A stretch of 64,000 nucleotides of DNA, from assembly GCA_001692895.1 (NCBI GenBank), contig KV748183.1:806001-870000 (forward strand). Direction: 5' to 3'. The notes below the pieces were generated by a model. It saw only the letters and a program-made list of their open reading frames with translations, made no database searches and was not told the origin of the DNA. Shown one piece after another: positions 24,136 to 35,458 of the stretch. Source of the stretch: Cenococcum geophilum 1.58. Taxonomy: Eukaryota; Ascomycota; Dothideomycetes; Gloniales; Gloniaceae. Within the stretch, counting starts at the first letter, position 1; every line of letters begins with the position of its first letter. The position numbers and the translations under genes were made by a program.

Positions 24136-26909
24136 ATGTCCGGGGTGACTCAGCTTCACAGCTGGCCGTCTGCATTAAACTGTCTTGTCTGGTCCCAGGA
24201 CTGTGAAATAGCCGTTGCGGCTGGTGAGAACGTCGAAATTCTTGTAATTTTTCGTAGCCTAAAATATTCAGAGATTTAAGAGTTAATTTTTAAACACAGA
24301 TCCCGAATCTTGAAGAACATAAGGGCACAGATAAAGAAGCATCACCTCACCTTGCTCAGTGGCATGATATTCGCATTCAGACGAATGTCTTCGCCGAGAC
24401 GGAGTTTCCCACCAAGCTACCTGCGCCTTTCCAGACGTTTTCTACTGGCGAAGAAATATCCTTGAGCACCGTTGCTGCTCTTGAATGGTCGCCTCCTGGA
24501 CTAGCCAAGCATCGAAGATGTGCTCTTGGCATTCTCACGTCAAATCTAGTACTGTCAATTTGGGTGTCAGAGTCCAATCCAAGAATCGCTGCAAGCTGGA
24601 GGCGTGTCTTGATCGTCAACTTGGAGTTGGAACGATACTTCAAGGACTTGCAGATTACAGAAGGTGGAAGTTCCGAAAATGAAAAGGTAGAGAGACTACG
24701 ACTACGCCAACGTATCAGAGCATTCTCCTGGAGTCCTTCAACGTCCTATCCTGGACCGTTAACCACGATTGGTAGCCCTCTAAATTGGGGCACATACTTC
24801 TTAGCAGTGTCTAATGATAACAACGAAATCACTATTTTACGCATTCTATCACCATATGATCCTCTATCTCCTACCGAGGAGTGGTCAGTCAAGGCGACCA
24901 CTCATTTTCAAGTGCATAATAACTCAACCTCCCAAGTACATGCCCCAGGTATTTTCGACGAATATGTACAACAGCAGAGATTTATTTCCCATTTAGCATG
25001 GAGTCCTTGGTCCGGAAGGGAAAGTGCGCGCCATCAATCTACCTTGGCATATGCTTCCAATTCGGAGCTTCGTGCAAGGAATATCTTTGGACACATACAG
25101 AAAAACGGTCACTTGTCTCTTTCTATCGCTGAGTCGGAATCCACTTACCAAGCTATCAACTTAAAGCATGCTGGCCCTTTGAGATGGGGTCCACAAGTCG
25201 GTAATCAAGACCGCATATTCCTGATTGCTTTCTCTCAAACCGATGCTCTCTGTTTCTCTGTGCTGGAAACAGATGCTTCAAACTTTGAAGTGTCAACACA
25301 TGACCTTGATGGACGCTGGGATGCCGTTTCTGGTAAGTTTCGCTTTGCTAGGGAGTGAGCGTTTCCGGCTTTTCTGTCCACTGGATCCTTCATATTCAGG
25401 AATTGGAGGCCATTCTACGCCATCTTGCTGACTCTCACAGGCGTGGCGTTCAAAGTCTCATCATCGAAGGACGTTCTAGTGTACGTTACATCATTACTTT
25501 CGACTGCCCGGGCTCCAACCGCCTGCTTGAAACTTCCTTTGAGAGAGAATTCGGCCGTTCCATCGCCACCATGGCAAGGTCAGATTGTTGAGAGCCAAGC
25601 TCTATTTAGCGCGGCCCATGATCTAGGAGAGAACGCGATTGCGAAAACTTGGGGCTTGGCGTCCTCTCCTCTGGGCGATCTCATTGCTACATGCGTTTCG
25701 TTACATCCTAGCGATATGATCGAGTATTCAACTGCAAACGAGCAAAAATCTAATGTGACCTTGAGCAGCCTTAGTGATACTACTGAGAAATTCACTCTCC
25801 CCAAAGGCTCTGCTGTTGGTCGTAAGCGCCTATTCTTCCAGTGCCGACTTCAGCGACTAACGCATACCTAGATGTCAGTGCAGAAACAATCTTATTCAGC
25901 ATTAAAAGGTGGTTTAGCCACAATTCTGAAAATGCGGAAATAGCTTCTACGTCAAAAGAGAACATATTACAAGAGATACTCTATTCTTTCGGGATCGACG
26001 AGTCTCAAGAGGCCTCCGCCTCTTCAGATGAAAAAGCTACGGAGTGAGTTGGCTGACTAAATCTCGATGGAAAAAGAAACCCAATCATTGACGAATTGAA
26101 CTTTAGCTTATCTCCTAACATAACCTCACTAACTGGAGAATTTGAAGCCTTTGCTTTTTCCAAGTCATTGAAAAAGGGTGCCTACTTCCCTACGAAAACT
26201 TTGAAGGACAGATATGACATACTAGTATCCACGATATGTTTACCTGGAGTACCTACTGAAGTCCAACATATTATGATAACCATGCGAGTAGCGAAAGAGG
26301 TGCTGAAGCTTTCTCGTCACCTTTGTGATAATAGTCGGTTGAGTAAGAAAATCCTAGCTACGTTCTCTATTGTCGTCTCGAAATTACATGAGCTTGCTGG
26401 CCACGACGCAGCGGAATTTTCCGATCTTTTGGACGGAGAAGTGGAAGACTGCGATATTTGCGGTAGTTCAATTAAAGTTGAGAGTCTAGATTGGGCGAGG
26501 TGTACCGAAGGTCATCAATTTGGTGAGTAAAGCATCTGTAGCGGTTTTTTAATTATCACCGCTTGTTAATTTTGGCTTAGCACGTTGTGGTTTGTCGTTC
26601 CTTGCAATACAGGCCCCTGGCATTTCCAAATTCTGTGGTGTTTGTCGAAAGCAATTCTTGAGGGAAGAGTTCATTGTTCAAGTGGATGATATCGAGTTGA
26701 ATGGAAGTGCTTCTACTGCAGCAATAAACGACACGGAGATGCTTGGTGCCCCGGGTTCTGCTGTGGTTACAGATGCTGCCGCGGGTGAACCTTCTCTAGC
26801 AAAGCAAGGAGAAACAGCAAGTGGTCATCATGCTCCCATGACGCTGGCTCGCTTACTGTTTTCGGCATGCGACGTTTGTATATACTGCGGCGGAAAGTTC
26901 GTTGGCTAG
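24136..26909 (+). CDS. RNA polymerase III transcription factor TFIIIC subunit with delta N-domain and C-terminal zinc finger, 6 exons
   Basis: Predicted 812 aa. Exons: 24,136-24,243, 24,300-25,332, 25,441-25,821, 25,872-26,043, 26,107-26,522, 26,581-26,909. The N-terminal half resembles the WD-like TFIIIC delta domain (NCLVWSQDCEIAVAAGENVEIL; RAFSWSP; ISHLAWSPW). The C-terminus is a Cys/His zinc-binding module: CDICGSS, CTEGHQFARCG, CGVCRKQF, CDVCIYCGGKF, the pattern of the TFIIIC zinc-finger family (S. pombe Sfc9, human GTF3C4). TFIIIC recognises A/B boxes of tRNA genes and recruits TFIIIB. The 108-nt third intron could contain an extra small exon; the single-intron model keeps the frame. 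Family assignment is good, exact orthology less so. Confidence 0.87.
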
Positions 26910-27668
26910 GTTTGTGTAACAGTCGTACTATAATTGACAAAGTCAACATTCCATCAATTTTGCCCTGATAATCTTACCCCCTTTAGGCTTGTCGCGATCG
27001 ACTCAGAGGTATGTAATCATTCTCATGATATTACTTCTTTGTTTTGCTTCCAGATATGAGAAACCGGGCCTCCATGGCTAAGAGCAAATCCTTCCCCGTC
27101 AATGAGCGCATCTGCGGGTACTTAAACGACGATACACAAAAAGAGATTGAATATTGCAAACAATTCTCATTATCCGACTTACTATACTTAAGATTCACAG
27201 TCAGTTAATGGAATATCCGCCCGCAATATTTGGAGACAGAAGTGTCAAACTGTCGAGTTCTCCTGCAAGTTCTGCAAGGATTGTGCCACCATCGCTTGGT
27301 CGAACGAGGAGTGTCCCGAGGTGGAGCAAACTACGAAAGACTCAAACGATCTAGGCGCTGGTTTCTTCGATGATTCCTCGGAGGATAAAATGCCAACAAG
27401 TGCATTATCCTCGCCTACATAACGCCGTACTACTGAGGTACGTAGAGGTCCGTCGCCGAAAGTAAATGACTCCGAAGGCCTTGGCTTGAGATTAGAGCAT
27501 CCAGAAAAGCAAGGTTGGCACTTCATGTCACCTCAGCTCGTCTTCCTACACTAAATCTTACCGCAGGCCACTCTGATGGGTCTTACTCCGGCTCACTAGA
27601 AGAGCGATCTCCCGCCCGAGCCCGCCACATCTGTCTGCGTAAGCCAGGCCAAGGCCGTATTGTGCATA
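26910..27668. other. Intergenic with possible small, unresolved coding segment
   Basis: A plus-strand frame at about 27,201-27,422 reads like genuine protein (ISARNIWRQKCQTVEFSC then CKFCKDC, acidic tail) and starts right after an acceptor-like CAG. Possible 5' exons near 27,057-27,120 (MRNRASMAKSKSFPVNERIC) do not join in phase. It may be a small Cys-containing gene I cannot assemble, or a remnant. No family is recognised. Confidence 0.3.
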
Positions 27669-28379
27669 ATGCCTCTCCCCGCGTATCAAACACCTTCGAC
27701 GACACCCAGAGCCATAGTAAAAGCCGACCAGATCCTCAGCGTGCACGCCATAACAATGCAAGCGCTCCTCCGCGACGAAGAAGCCCTAAGTGGCAGCTCC
27801 TCCAAACAACCCTCCCTCTCCTCCACCGCCCGCCACTCCCGCAACCGCTCGCAATCGCAATCAGTGCCCGCACGCAAAGCCTCCGCCGTTTCCCCTCCTC
27901 CCATCGACACCTCCGCGCCGGGCCCTCCCCACCCCCCCTCCCACTTCATCCGCACCCCCTATCCCTTCCGCCCCCACAAGACCTTCCGTAAACCCTCCCC
28001 AGGCCCCGCCTCCTCCGCCTCCGCCCGCGAAGCAGTCATCACGCTCAGCATCCGCCGCCACGCGCACGCACTCTCCCCCCGCATCGCGCGCCTCGCGATC
28101 CCAAGCACGTTGACCATCCAGGGACGCACAAAGGCCGGCACGCGCGCCGCGGAGCAGCGCTTCGCGACGCTGGACTTCGACGACGCGTTTCTGGCCGCGC
28201 AGCTGCGGGTACACTACGCTCGACTGGCCGGCCCGTAGCGCCTCGTGAGCGCGCGCGCTCTGCGACGCATCACGGTCAGCACGGCGCCGACGTGGAGTGG
28301 GGAGGGGGCGGAGTGCTGCGCGGCGGCGCTGGCGGCGCGGTGTCCGGCTTTGAGTGGGCTTGGAGGCGGCGGCGGTGGT

Positions 28380-28436
<57 letters not shown>

Positions 28437-28965
28437 CTGTGTGCGGGGTCCGAGACTGTTAGTGAGTAGAGGCTTAACGGATACATTTTCGGAGGAGAAG
28501 CTGATGCGGTTGTATTCGCAGCCGAAGGAAGGAAGGGCGAGGTATGCGTGGGTGCATTGGGCGAGAAGGGTTGCGGTGGCGAATGGGACGCTGGAGGCTG
28601 GGTCAGGGCGGGAGAAGGCGGAGAAGGATGGAGTTGAAAAGGAGAGGGAGGATGTATTTGCGGGGCCGACGAGGGATGAGGAGGCGGATGTGGGTATGGG
28701 GTCTGGTCGTGGCGATTTTGTTACGGGGTTGGAATTTGTTGACGGGTGGAATATTGGAAGGATTTTGGTGGCGTTTGGGGTGGTGCTGGTGTTGAGTCTG
28801 CTTGCGACGTTGCTGTGGATTTTGTTTGGGACGACTTGGATATATGTGGGGTTTAGAGGAGCTGGTGAAAGAGTAGCGACAGGGTTGTTGTTGGGGCTTT
28901 TGTTGCTGTTTTTAGGATGGACAGGCGTTGGAGGTTGGTTATGGGTTAGCTGGCTTTCCTTGTAG
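27669..28965 (+). pseudogene. Membrane-protein gene interrupted by an in-frame stop and a frame-shifting poly-G run
   Basis: The N-terminal frame (27,669-28,235) is GC-rich: MPLPAYQTPSTTPRAIVKAD, a Ser/Pro-rich linker, then a folded-looking part (EAVITLSIRRHAHALSPRIA, FDDAFLAAQLRVHYARLAGP). It ends at TAG 28,236, but the same frame continues as plausible protein (RLVSARALRRITV) into the poly-G run at 28,380-28,434. After the run the frame is shifted by one base and reads GLTDTFSEEKLMRLYSQ..., an acidic/basic linker and two hydrophobic segments (NIGRILVAFGVVLVLSLLATL and VATGLLLGLLLLFLGW). The two halves fit one membrane-anchored protein of about 430 aa. Whether the lesions are real or assembly errors cannot be told. 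Family not recognised. Confidence 0.6.
28380..28434. repeat. 55-nt uninterrupted guanine homopolymer
   Basis: Bases 28,380-28,434 are all G, preceded by GGC/GGT-rich sequence. A run with length 54 or 57 would keep the surrounding frames together; 55 does not. It could form G-quadruplexes on the plus strand, or could be a sequencing/assembly artefact, because poly-G is a known error mode of two-colour sequencing chemistry. Confidence 0.95.
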
Positions 28966-29113
28966 GTCAAAATGAGGGTAAGGAGTTCTTCGATCTTTTA
29001 GTGTAACCTGCGGCTTGTATTGAATGAATGACGTCCATATTGGACTGTAACTAGGAAGCCGTGCAGCGACAGTCTAGGCCAGAGTTTTAAATTATTTTTC
29101 CACACTAATGAAC

Positions 29114-29557
29114 CTAGAGTCGGCGAGAATACCGCAGGAATGCTAACAGAGTGCTGTATTGACCAGAAGATGCGAAGAGTAGGTTGCGACGAATATGAGC
29201 CCATGGCAAGCTGGTAGGAGTAGGCGCCTTCCTTCTACGACTGCAATGAGCACAGCGGCTGCAAATGCTCTCATCGTACTCTTTCTGTGAGAAGACCCCC
29301 ACTGTTTTCGGAGATGCAAAGCATAGTATTTCACGGCTATTGACGTGGTTCCACCAGTCGGTAGCGTATAGCATGGCATGAATTACGCCGGGAGACCATA
29401 ATAGAAATATCCAAAATACGTCGTACTGCAGATCTCTGCGGCGGTCTCTGCCAGGGATCCAGCCAAAGTAGATGGTCAAGGGTGGAAAGATGAAGACTAA
29501 AAGTATGAGAAAAAGATGGGCGGGGAGTTTCATCCATGTTCGAATGATTGCCCCCAT
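29114..29557 (-). CDS. Pmp3/UPF0057-like small membrane protein (tentative)
   Basis: 147 codons from the ATG at 29,557; an internal Met at residue 9 (MKLPAHLFLILLVFIFPPLT) may be the true start. Two membrane helices are predicted: LFLILLVFIFPPLTIYFGW and DVFWIFLLWSPGVIHAML. The PPL motif in the first helix and PGxIHAxxY at the end of the second match the Pmp3 proteolipid family, which affects plasma-membrane potential and salt tolerance. The loop between helices (GRDRRRDLQYD) is longer than usual, and the C-terminal 75 residues (basic, with several Cys) are not part of the family, so a 3' intron or a shorter real protein is possible. Upstream open frames (29,530-29,853) overlap in another phase and may be 5' exons. 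Confidence 0.5.
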   Translation of the reverse strand: MGAIIRTWMKLPAHLFLILLVFIFPPLTIYFGWIPGRDRRRDLQYDVFWIFLLWSPGVIHAMLYATDWWNHVNSREILCFASPKTVGVFSQKEYDESICSRCAHCSRRRKAPTPTSLPWAHIRRNLLFASSGQYSTLLAFLRYSRRL

Positions 29558-30170
29558 CCTGAGGATGAATAGGAATTAACAACTGAGTGGAGGTAAGGAT
29601 CAGGTATTTTCCCGAGGCAGAATCCGCTTCGGAATTTCTTCGATAGGTGTTGGTGTTTAAGGTGATTGGCAAAAGGTGCCTTTTCGAGATCGTTTCGTAA
29701 GCCATTTCCGAAACTTGTAGTTGCCGCTGATCGATCCAGGAAGGATCTTCTAAGCATAACCGACAGAGAGACCCGAGAAATCACACTACTTAGATCATTT
29801 AATGGCTCTTGACTTGAACTCTCATAATTAATAGTCAGACTCGAAACGCTCATGAACTAGCTTAGTGCTGTTGAAGAAAGACCAAGAGAACCCCGTTTAG
29901 AAACTCAAAGTATATTTCAGAGGTGACGAATACATAGGCCAAAGACGACAAGCAAACGATTTGAAGGTTGGGCTTCACTCTAATAATACAACACTTAGAT
30001 GAAGAGATTTCATGAGTTATGGAAAGAAATGATCTAGTACCACTTTCATGCCTAAACGCCTTCATATATGGAAATCACTTGCCTCATGCGTGCTTGCCCA
30101 TCTACAACCAAGGCTTGCGGACAGCCTTTGGAGGCAACCGTAATATCTTTTTACATGATACATGTACTTC
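29558..30170. other. Intergenic
   Basis: Contains the promoter side of the Pmp3-like gene and the 3' side of CRC1. An open minus frame at 29,530-29,853 (Ser-rich, MSVSSLTINYESSSQEPLND) could belong to a 5' exon of the Pmp3-like gene, but no join was convincing. Confidence 0.4.
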
Positions 30171-31296
30171 TTAATCAAACATCTTCGTCATAGCCTGGTG
30201 CGCCAATTCAACACCCAGGAAAGTCGCAGCGTTTGCTGGGACCGCCCTAGCAAGTGCCGGGCCTATACCAGGGAAAAATGCTTTGAAACCACCTTTCCCG
30301 TAGATCTCCTTCACCACCCCTCCGATCGTCGGCCGGCCTTCTGCACTCTGCAATCGGCTCTTAATCGTATCTATGGGAAAAATAGGTATCCACATAGCAA
30401 CACCCGCAGCACCTCCTGCCACACATACTGCTGGCAGACTCAGTTTGCCTGGGAGACCGTTCTCATCCTTGGGTGTTAACCGCCGCTTGACGACCTCGTA
30501 TGCGGCAAAATATGCTGCTGAACCTGGCCCGTCTCTTGCAAGAGTCATTGCGCTGCCTCGGAACACACTTCGGATTCCTCCCTCCTTGTACAGCTGCCGC
30601 ACCACATCCAGACCTCCCGAGTATTTTGGCTTCTCACCAGGCTTAAGCTCTTTCTGACCTTGAATTTGTAGCAAGACCTTGACACGCTCGAAGGGTGCAG
30701 TTATGAGAGTCATGGGAATCGCGGAGAAAAAGCCGGCGGCGGAGATTTGAGCTACACTGTACTGGCCGTTTTCCACCTTGGAAATGCTGCTGATGAGATT
30801 TTTACCAACATCATAACCCTGAGCTAGTGTTAGTACTCTGCTTTCAAATTTTTGAGTAGATTTGACATACCCAGAAGCTAACAGCGACTAATTATATGTT
30901 AGCTATAGCCTCTAAACTCATGTCGGGCTGCTTACACATAGGCGTGACGCCCACCAAAGGTGCAGATACACCCGCATAGAGGCCCTAAGTAGCAGCTTAG
31001 CAGTTGTGCTAGACCCCAAGTTATTTTCTCAAGTATACCCGTGCTATGCCTTCCCGTGCTATTGTCCTCCTCACCACATCCATTGCACCAGAGTACACGC
31101 CCCTCTCGGCCGTCTGCAATCGCACTTTGACCAAATCAAACGGATGTCCCACAATAACGGCGCAGACACCGCCGACACCTCCAGCCACTAAAGCGCGCAA
31201 GCTCTGCAGTGAGCTCTTAGTGGCCACAACAACATCCTCCTTCAATTCCTCTGCTGATGGAAGGTGATCGGGTTTTAGCGACGACTTGGACGACAT
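30171..31296 (-). CDS. CRC1: Mitochondrial carnitine/acylcarnitine carrier, 4 exons
   Basis: Predicted 323 aa; exons 31,296-31,039, 30,984-30,936, 30,897-30,881 (only 17 nt) and 30,818-30,171, introns 54, 38 and 62 nt. Three tandem mitochondrial-carrier repeats carry the signature PxD/ExxK/R: PFDLVKVRLQ, PFERVKVLLQ and PIDTIKSRLQ. The segment GLYAGVSAPLVGVTPMFAVSFWGYD is characteristic of the acylcarnitine carrier (yeast Crc1, Aspergillus AcuH). It exchanges acylcarnitine for carnitine across the inner membrane so that acetyl and acyl units from peroxisomes reach mitochondrial metabolism. The micro-exon is required: skipping it breaks the conserved segment. Divergent from RMT2. Confidence 0.94.
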
Positions 31297-32077
31297 TATG
31301 AAGGCGGGGAGATAGAGGAAAGGGAGAGAAACATAAAGAGAAGGGTTGTCGGGCGCGACGCAGACGGATCACGGCTTGACTCGAGGAAGAAAAGACGACA
31401 AGATGACGGGCGACGGTGGAGGAAGCAAAAAAATGGTAGTAAAGTAATTTACATGTGCACAGTGGCGGTTCAGCGGCAGCATCATCATCCTCGGCAACAT
31501 GGGAGTGGTGGGGCCAGGGTCGAAATCAGGGCTCTCGGTCTAAAGGCTCAAGTGATGCACAAATTCAGTAGCGGTACCTGGTACTCTGGGGCTAACGATA
31601 TGCTTCTCCTCCGCCGACCCGTGTTATCTTTTTTGATTATTTACCCGCTCTGAAGCTTGCTATTGGTGGTATAGTGCCGGAGGTCCAACAGGAGTGACGG
31701 AATCAATTCCGTTGCCACCCTTATCCCATGCGCGGTCGATAGGCGAAATAGCCAAGGTAGGACCTCAGAATAGCAACCGGACTCGACGCTTATTGTGCTT
31801 AGGAAAGACATTTAACTAGCGCAATAAAGTTCTAGATGTGGCACAAATCTCGACGATCCTTCAAGAAAACCATTTGCTTAGTCCAATGGTCTGGGAAGGT
31901 TTTAAAGGATCAAAGCGATCAAATGCTACTAGGTTTGGCTCCTTGGCATCATTTAACTGGGCTTGGAGTATTTTCCTCCAAGCTCTGTGCATGACTCGCC
32001 GAACAGACCCCACACGGAAATTTCAATAATATCTCTACATCAACACTACTCATAGCTGTTACCTCAAGCACATCAGG
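31297..32077. promoter_or_regulatory. Divergent promoter region CRC1 / RMT2
   Basis: 781 bp between the two starts. Short open frames lack recognisable content. No regulatory motif is claimed. Confidence 0.5.
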
Positions 32078-33440
32078 ATGGACCCAGAGTTCGACATTGA
32101 TACGGATCTTCAGACACAGAGCCTTCTGCTCGTCGCGGCGCACCACGATATCCCCGCGCTCCGGAACCTATTGCGAAATACCTCCGCTAATGTCCAAGAC
32201 CCTGAGACGGGCTTTACGCCTTTGCACGCGGCGATTGCTGCCTGTGAACCCGACGATGAAGCGGAAACCCCGACTAAACACTCGAAACAGATCAATAGCC
32301 ATACAAATGGTGATAATGTAACAGAGAAGCCGGCTAAGAGCGAAGAGAGAAAGAAAGAGCTTGAAGTAGCAGCTCAGACAGTCAAGTTACTGTTTCAGAA
32401 TGGAGCTATCTGGAACGACTTGGACCAGAATGGAGAGACTCCTGGATGTATTGCTCTGAGATTGGGGCTCAAAGAACTGTACGAGCTCGTTGTAGATGCT
32501 GGGGTTCGGGCAGAGCTGCTTCTCAGTCGACTGAACGAGTACCAACTGCTCGGTGATGGCAACGACTCTGCGGATGAGGAGGACGACGATATTGAGATTA
32601 TTGAAGCCGCCGAGGCTATTGAAGCAGAATATGCATCTGCAGAAAATACCGAAACCCAGGCAGCAACCGCACCTGAAGCTGTCTCTCAAGATGCTTCCAC
32701 TACAAACCCCGCATATCTCACTTCCCCGCTGACTTTCACGCAAACCCGCCTCCTCGACTCTTCGGCCAACGGTGTCATGATGGCTTGGGAAACAACTCTC
32801 ATGAAACGATCAGCTGAGTTACTTCTTCCAACTCCAAATCTACGGGTTCTCAATATTGGGCATGGCATGGGGATAATTGATGGAATCTTTCAATCTAAAT
32901 CGCCATCTTCTCACCACATAATTGAAGCGCACCCAGATGTGCTGAAGCGCATGCGGGAAGAAGGATGGAATGATAAACCTGGAGTTGTCGTTCACGAGGG
33001 CAGGTGGCAGGATGTGGTCCCCGAGCTTATAGAAAAAGGGGAGATGTTCGATGCCATATACTTCGATACATTTGCTGAGGAGTACAAGGCGTTAAGGGAG
33101 TTTTTCACCGAGTATGTGATTGGCTTGCTGGATCCGTCAGGGGGAGATAATGGTGATGGAGGGAGATTTGGGTTCTTCAATGGGATGGGTGCAGACAGGC
33201 AAGTTTGCTACGACGTGTATACAAAGGTAAGTGATTGGGCTCTGTATGTTCCATCTCGTTAAATCACCCACTCACATGTTCCAGATTGTCGAAATGGATC
33301 TCTTTGAAGCAGGCTTCGACACAGAGTGGGAAGATATTCCAGTTCCAGATCTTCAGGAGGCCGGAGAATGGGATGGAGTCAGAAGACGTTATTGGGCACT
33401 CGACAAGTACAAATTGCCTACATGCAGCTTCATAGGCTGA
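32078..33440 (+). CDS. RMT2: Protein arginine N-methyltransferase 2 (Rmt2), 2 exons
   Basis: 434 aa from exons 32,078-33,226 and 33,285-33,440. The N-terminal part contains ankyrin-like segments (SLLLVAAHHDIPALRNLLR; TGFTPLHAAIAAC; NGETPGCIALRLGLKELYEL). An acidic linker follows, then the AdoMet fold: motif I VLNIGHGMGIID, EAHPDVLKRM, and YFDTFAEEY. The C-terminal exon (IVEMDLFEAGFDTEWEDIPV...RRRYWALDKYKLP) is typical of Rmt2. The yeast enzyme methylates the delta nitrogen of an arginine in ribosomal protein Rpl12. Rmt2 is found in fungi and plants. Its 3' end lies only 55 bp from the stop of the convergent hydrolase-like gene. Confidence 0.95.
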
Positions 33441-33495
33441 AATATAACACCAAAACACCAACGCTTGAACCAAATACAGAAAAAGTATACCAGAA

Positions 33496-35007
33496 TTACT
33501 GCAAGCCTGCGAGTAGTTTGTTGTACCGCTCTTTCTTGACGTCCAGAATCTGTCTCGCAGATTCCGCTCCCACTACTGGTAGATTCGCAAGACCTTGGGT
33601 GTGTCTGGCCCCGGGCATTATTTTCGGATCTAACAGTCCGACTTGCACTAACACCGATGCCTGATCCCAGTATACATGCTCGTGCGTTAATTTTCCACCT
33701 CTGACACCGACAATGCTCACCATCGCTATCTCTACCTTTTTATCTGTCGGCGGTACGCCCGGGAGTATCCAATCTACCTCGTCAGTGTGGGTAAAGGAAA
33801 CTACCATTTCATCAACAACACGATCAACTCCCATTGTACGCGATATAAGCCGTATCTTGAAGTCGGGCACAAGCGATGGGATGAAGTATGCGCGATAGAA
33901 GTCACGTAAATCTTTCATTCCAATGCCGCCCGTAAGAGTAGGGACGTGGGTTACGTGGGGCGCAGCGTTGATCATAGTCTTAATCGTTGCGAGAGCACCT
34001 TCGTCTTCTCTGGTCCTGTCCGAGTTATATTTGCCTATTGGAGGTACAAGTGTCAGCTTCGTTACTCGAATATTCAAGACTCTCCTTCATAATTAGGGAG
34101 GTATGGATTAGATTTGAATTCCATAGAGGCCCAAGGAGGCCAAAGAAGCCGATTCTTCGCTTATAGCTCGAGTAGCCTAATGTCTCCAAATCTGAAGAAA
34201 TCCAAGATACAAGTGGAAACCCAGTCTCAACCTTACCTTTAAGGTTCTCCACCCATGGCTCTTCCAAATCCGCCTCGCGCCTAAAACCTTTCCTCACACA
34301 TCCTAGGGTCCTGCTCCACGCAAGCCCCGCTTCTACAGCGTTATAGTTAACGTTGTTATGCTCCGCAAACCCGGGTCGCGCTTCGTACTCGTAATGCTTA
34401 AACGCGGGTTTTATAGGTTGCGAGCTAGTCATATGAACCACCACTTGCAGCAGCGGCGGATATACTGTTTTTGGTGGCAGAGGGATGGTAGGGTAGTATG
34501 CGGCCAGCGCGCAAAGCTTTGGCATTGGCTTGATGGCTGTTTTGAGGCAAACGCTAGCGGCCTCACCGTACGCGACCAGGGCATATGTCTATGTAGGGAA
34601 CAGTTAGGCATAATTGAATCTACCAGAAGGACAAAGCCAAGTCTGCAACTAGGCGGCAAGGGTAGCCTACCTCGCCCAGCTCAAGGTCGAGGTGGAGTGT
34701 TTTCAACGCGTCTTTGTAGGCCTGGCCGCCTCCGCTGTACGGGAGATATGTCACATCGTAGCCTGCACACTATTAGCTTCTAGAGCTGGGGCCGCGCATT
34801 GGAGTGCATTGGAAAAGAAAAATCGATGAAGACAGAAAGCTGAATTATATCGCCGGCGTCCCCAACATCCTACTCACCTTCTTCCCGCCAGTACTGGAAT
34901 ATGACCTCATCGAACGAGTCGTCATCCGCCGTAATCCAGAGCCTGGGCGGCATGCTGTTGAAGGACAAAAATCCCTTCCCGCTTTGCGTAGGAGGGAGCG
35001 CGCTCAT
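33496..35007 (-). CDS. Dienelactone-hydrolase-like protein fused to a SnoaL/NTF2-like domain, 4 exons
   Basis: Predicted 370 aa; exons 35,007-34,878, 34,762-34,671, 34,588-34,237 and 34,034-33,496. The N-terminal 215 residues follow the alpha/beta-hydrolase layout of fungal proteins annotated as carboxymethylenebutenolidase (SFDEVIFQYWREEGYDVTYL; LCALAAYYPTIPLP; LQVVVHMTSSQPI). At the nucleophile elbow the sequence is VAYGEAASV, so neither Cys nor Ser occupies the expected position and catalysis by the standard mechanism is doubtful. The C-terminal 150 residues (GIGMKDLRDFYRAYFIPS; VDEMVVSFTHTDEVDW; HEHVYWDQASVLVQVGLLD) form a SnoaL/NTF2-like fold. The combination is known in fungi; the function is not established. 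The third intron is long (202 nt). Confidence 0.82.
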
Positions 35008-35442
35008 AGTCGTTAAGTCCAATCCAAAATCCAATCCAAAAACCCAAACTCTTTCTTAGGGGAATAGAATTGGGAGAGAACGGCAGCGCGTTTTGGGGGA
35101 GGATAGAGGAAGCTTTCGAGGCGAGGGTGCGTGCTTCATAACCAGCTTAAAGGTTGCGCAAGAGTTGGCCTTGTTCCAAGGTTCGACGACTTTCGTACTG
35201 ACTCCACAAGTTTTGGTTGGTAGGGATGGAGGACGTTGCGGAAAGAGACGGCTTATCGATAACGTGGCTTGACGTCAGCGGCTGTTCCGTCTTCTGAACT
35301 CCTCGAGTTAGCCAGCCGCGCCGGTAAACAATGAAAACTAGCTCTACAAAAAAATATGCCCGCTTTTTTGGCAGCTTAACAGTTCAATAGTCATAGAATC
35401 TGTAAATTAAAATAATACTGTTTAGGATTCTTAAAGTGGGCC
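35008..35442. other. Promoter side of the hydrolase-like gene, then transition to AT-rich DNA
   Basis: No gene. The first 300 bp are normal in composition and presumably hold the promoter of the minus-strand gene. From about 35,340 the base composition falls sharply to AT-rich, just outside the LINE target-site duplication. Confidence 0.5.
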
Positions 35443-35458
35443 ATTATTATAGCTGAAT
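35443..35458. repeat. 16-bp target-site duplication, left copy
   Basis: ATTATTATAGCTGAAT, identical to 41,293-41,308 and directly flanking the LINE. Such duplications of 10-20 bp are produced by target-primed reverse transcription. Confidence 0.88.

Noticed and set aside
27861-28970. 369-codon minus-strand frame containing poly-proline
   Set aside because: Proline run is the complement of the poly-G tract; the plus strand carries the protein-like sequence with membrane segments.
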